A stretch of DNA of 64,000 nt from Cryoendolithus antarcticus. Lineage: Eukaryota > Ascomycota > Dothideomycetes > Cladosporiales > Cladosporiaceae. The stretch lies in NCBI GenBank assembly GCA_002077065.1, contig NAJO01000064.1:110351-174350 (forward strand), read 5' to 3'. How positions within the stretch are numbered: position 1 is the first letter of the stretch; every line of letters begins with the position of its first letter. This document shows positions 62,990 through 64,000 of the stretch, piece after piece. Under the pieces are notes generated by a model. That model had not been told where the DNA came from. It made no database searches and saw only the letters and a list, made by a program, of their open reading frames with translations. The translations under genes and the position numbers were made by a program.

Positions 62990-64000
62990 AGTGCAACAAC
63001 ATTCAAGCTCAGTCATCATCATCAGTCCTCACAATACCATTCACAGTCGACAACAGACCGACAATCGTCATGATAGATTCCGGCGCGGGCGGGAACTTCA
63101 TCAGCGAACGATTGGTCAAGCAATACGGGATCGCAACCCAAGAGAAAGATACAGGGTACGAGCTAGTCGCCGTCGACGGCTCCTCGCTACCAGATGTCGA
63201 TAGGGAAACTGTACCTATCCGACTATCCTATCAACGGCACCACGAGAGCATCTCCCTAGATGTCGTGGCTATGGCCAGCCATGACGTCGTCCTGGGAATG
63301 CCTTGGTTGAGGGAACACAATCCAGCTATCAACTGGAATAGAAGAGTACTCACGTTTAGCAACTGTAACTGCGTGGTTACCAGCAAACCTGCACGCCGAC
63401 GGCGTTCGACGGCAGATGAGACTAGGGAATTCAACGACACACAACGACGATCCCAGCCGACACAGAAGGAAGAACAACCTTCGCCTCCAGCCGACACTGA
63501 CACGGGTCCGTCAGGTCAACCTACGACTAGGAGTAAGGGTGGAACTCACGCACCGCCAGAGATCCCTGAGGAATATCGCAAGTGGCAGCGACTCTTCCAG
63601 GAAGAGGAAGGAGCAGACGCTCTACCTACGCATCAACCATGGGACCACAGGATAGACTTGCAACCAGGCAAGGAGCCACCATGGGGACCTCTCTATCAGC
63701 AATCTGGAAAGGAACTCCAGAGCATGGATGAATGGTTGAAGAAGATGGAAGGCAAGGGCTGGATACGCAAATCCAGATCCCCTGCCGGAGCACCAACCAT
63801 GTTCGTTCCAAAGCCCAACGGGAAACTAAGACTGGTCCAGGACTATCGGAAGCTGAACGACATCACCATCAAGAACCGATACCCCCTACCCAGCATCGAA
63901 GAGTCTCAGGACAGACTCATCGGAGCAAACTGGTTCACGAAGATCGATCTACGAGACGCCTTTTACAGCATACGAATGGCTGAAGGCGAAGAATGGAAAA
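62950..64000 (+). CDS. pol: Retrotransposon Pol: protease and RT start (partial)
   Basis: Pol polyprotein, read in the -1 frame relative to gag and open to the end of the window, so 3'-truncated here. The aspartic protease is early: TVDNRPTIVMIDSGAGGNF, with the catalytic D-S-G near 63076 and the second conserved block DVVLGMPWL near 63282. A basic and acidic linker follows. The reverse transcriptase begins near 63700: PAGAPTMFVPKPNGKLRLVQ then DYRKLN, and FTKIDLRDAFYSIRM at the end. The order protease then RT with these motifs is typical of Ty3/gypsy. RNase H and integrase lie beyond the window. There is no own start codon at the beginning of the frame, in line with frameshift expression. 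Confidence 0.9.

Larger units (their letters stand above)
60494..64000 (+). mobile_element. Ty3/gypsy LTR retrotransposon, 5' part, unmutated
   Basis: The 5' portion of a Metaviridae-type retrotransposon: LTR (60494-60928), gag (60947-62962), then pol in the -1 frame with protease and the beginning of reverse transcriptase, still open at the window end. The composition is normal in CpA and TpG and no stop interrupts gag or pol, so this copy has not been hit by RIP and may be recent. It directly abuts an older RIP-mutated block. The 3' LTR and target-site duplication lie outside the window. Confidence 0.93.

Noticed and set aside
1..64000. CRISPR arrays, bacterial operons, riboswitches, 5S rRNA
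   Set aside because: None seen; spliced genes and gene content are fungal, and no spacer-repeat pattern or rRNA motif was found.

Overview
The window is nuclear DNA of a filamentous ascomycete, most likely a dothideomycete of the Capnodiales/Mycosphaerellales type. It has compact genes with short GT-AG introns (about 50-65 nt), ascomycete-type gene content, a mating-type locus joined to APN2, APC5 and COX13, and a block that looks mutated by RIP (repeat-induced point mutation). No species can be named from sequence alone.

Layout. 1-4.6 kb: no gene I can support. 4.7-5.5 kb: a four-exon threonine-rich secreted protein. 5.5-9.8 kb: the mating-type region, with an unrecognised 279-aa gene transcribed away from MAT1-2-1 (MATA_HMG box). 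10.3-16.1 kb: its flank, APN2, APC5 and COX13. 16.4-29.5 kb: housekeeping-type genes, namely a mitochondrial-carrier-like protein with a 7-nt microexon, a DUF3433-type membrane protein, an F-box protein, a DED1-like DEAD-box helicase, a mitochondrial TPR-like protein and a VMA22-like V-ATPase assembly factor.

29.9-33.3 kb: an unrecognised secreted protein made of three diverged copies of one domain of about 300 residues, with an in-frame TGA between copies 1 and 2. 33.5-37.1 kb: a PA-TM-RING ubiquitin ligase and an Asterix (UPF0139) homologue. 37.1-40.6 kb: gene-poor, with a decayed SGNH hydrolase. 40.6-45.4 kb: a secreted NTF2-like protein, lipoyl synthase, a DJ-1/PfpI protein and a glutathione S-transferase whose only workable intron lacks a GT donor. 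46.3-50.8 kb: an orphan ORF, a six-exon Zn2Cys6 transcription factor and, divergent from it, the molybdopterin synthase large subunit. 50.9-57.1 kb: Elongator subunit ELP6 and Mediator subunit MED12.

57-64 kb is a transition to repeats: 1.9 kb without a recognised gene, a degenerate tRNA-Glu-like sequence, about 1.3 kb almost free of CpA/TpG (RIP signature), then the 5' part of an unmutated Ty3/gypsy LTR retrotransposon. That element has a 435-bp LTR, a candidate self-priming site, gag with a zinc knuckle, and pol in the -1 frame behind a textbook slippery heptamer and hairpin. It runs off the end of the window.

Functionally, one idiomorph (MAT1-2) is visible with no alpha-box gene, which fits a heterothallic MAT1-2 strain. 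Most other genes are conserved housekeeping genes. Novelty concentrates in the mating-locus orphan gene, the triple-domain secreted protein and the retrotransposon's recoding and priming signals. All exon structures were inferred by eye from splice sites, phase and protein continuity.
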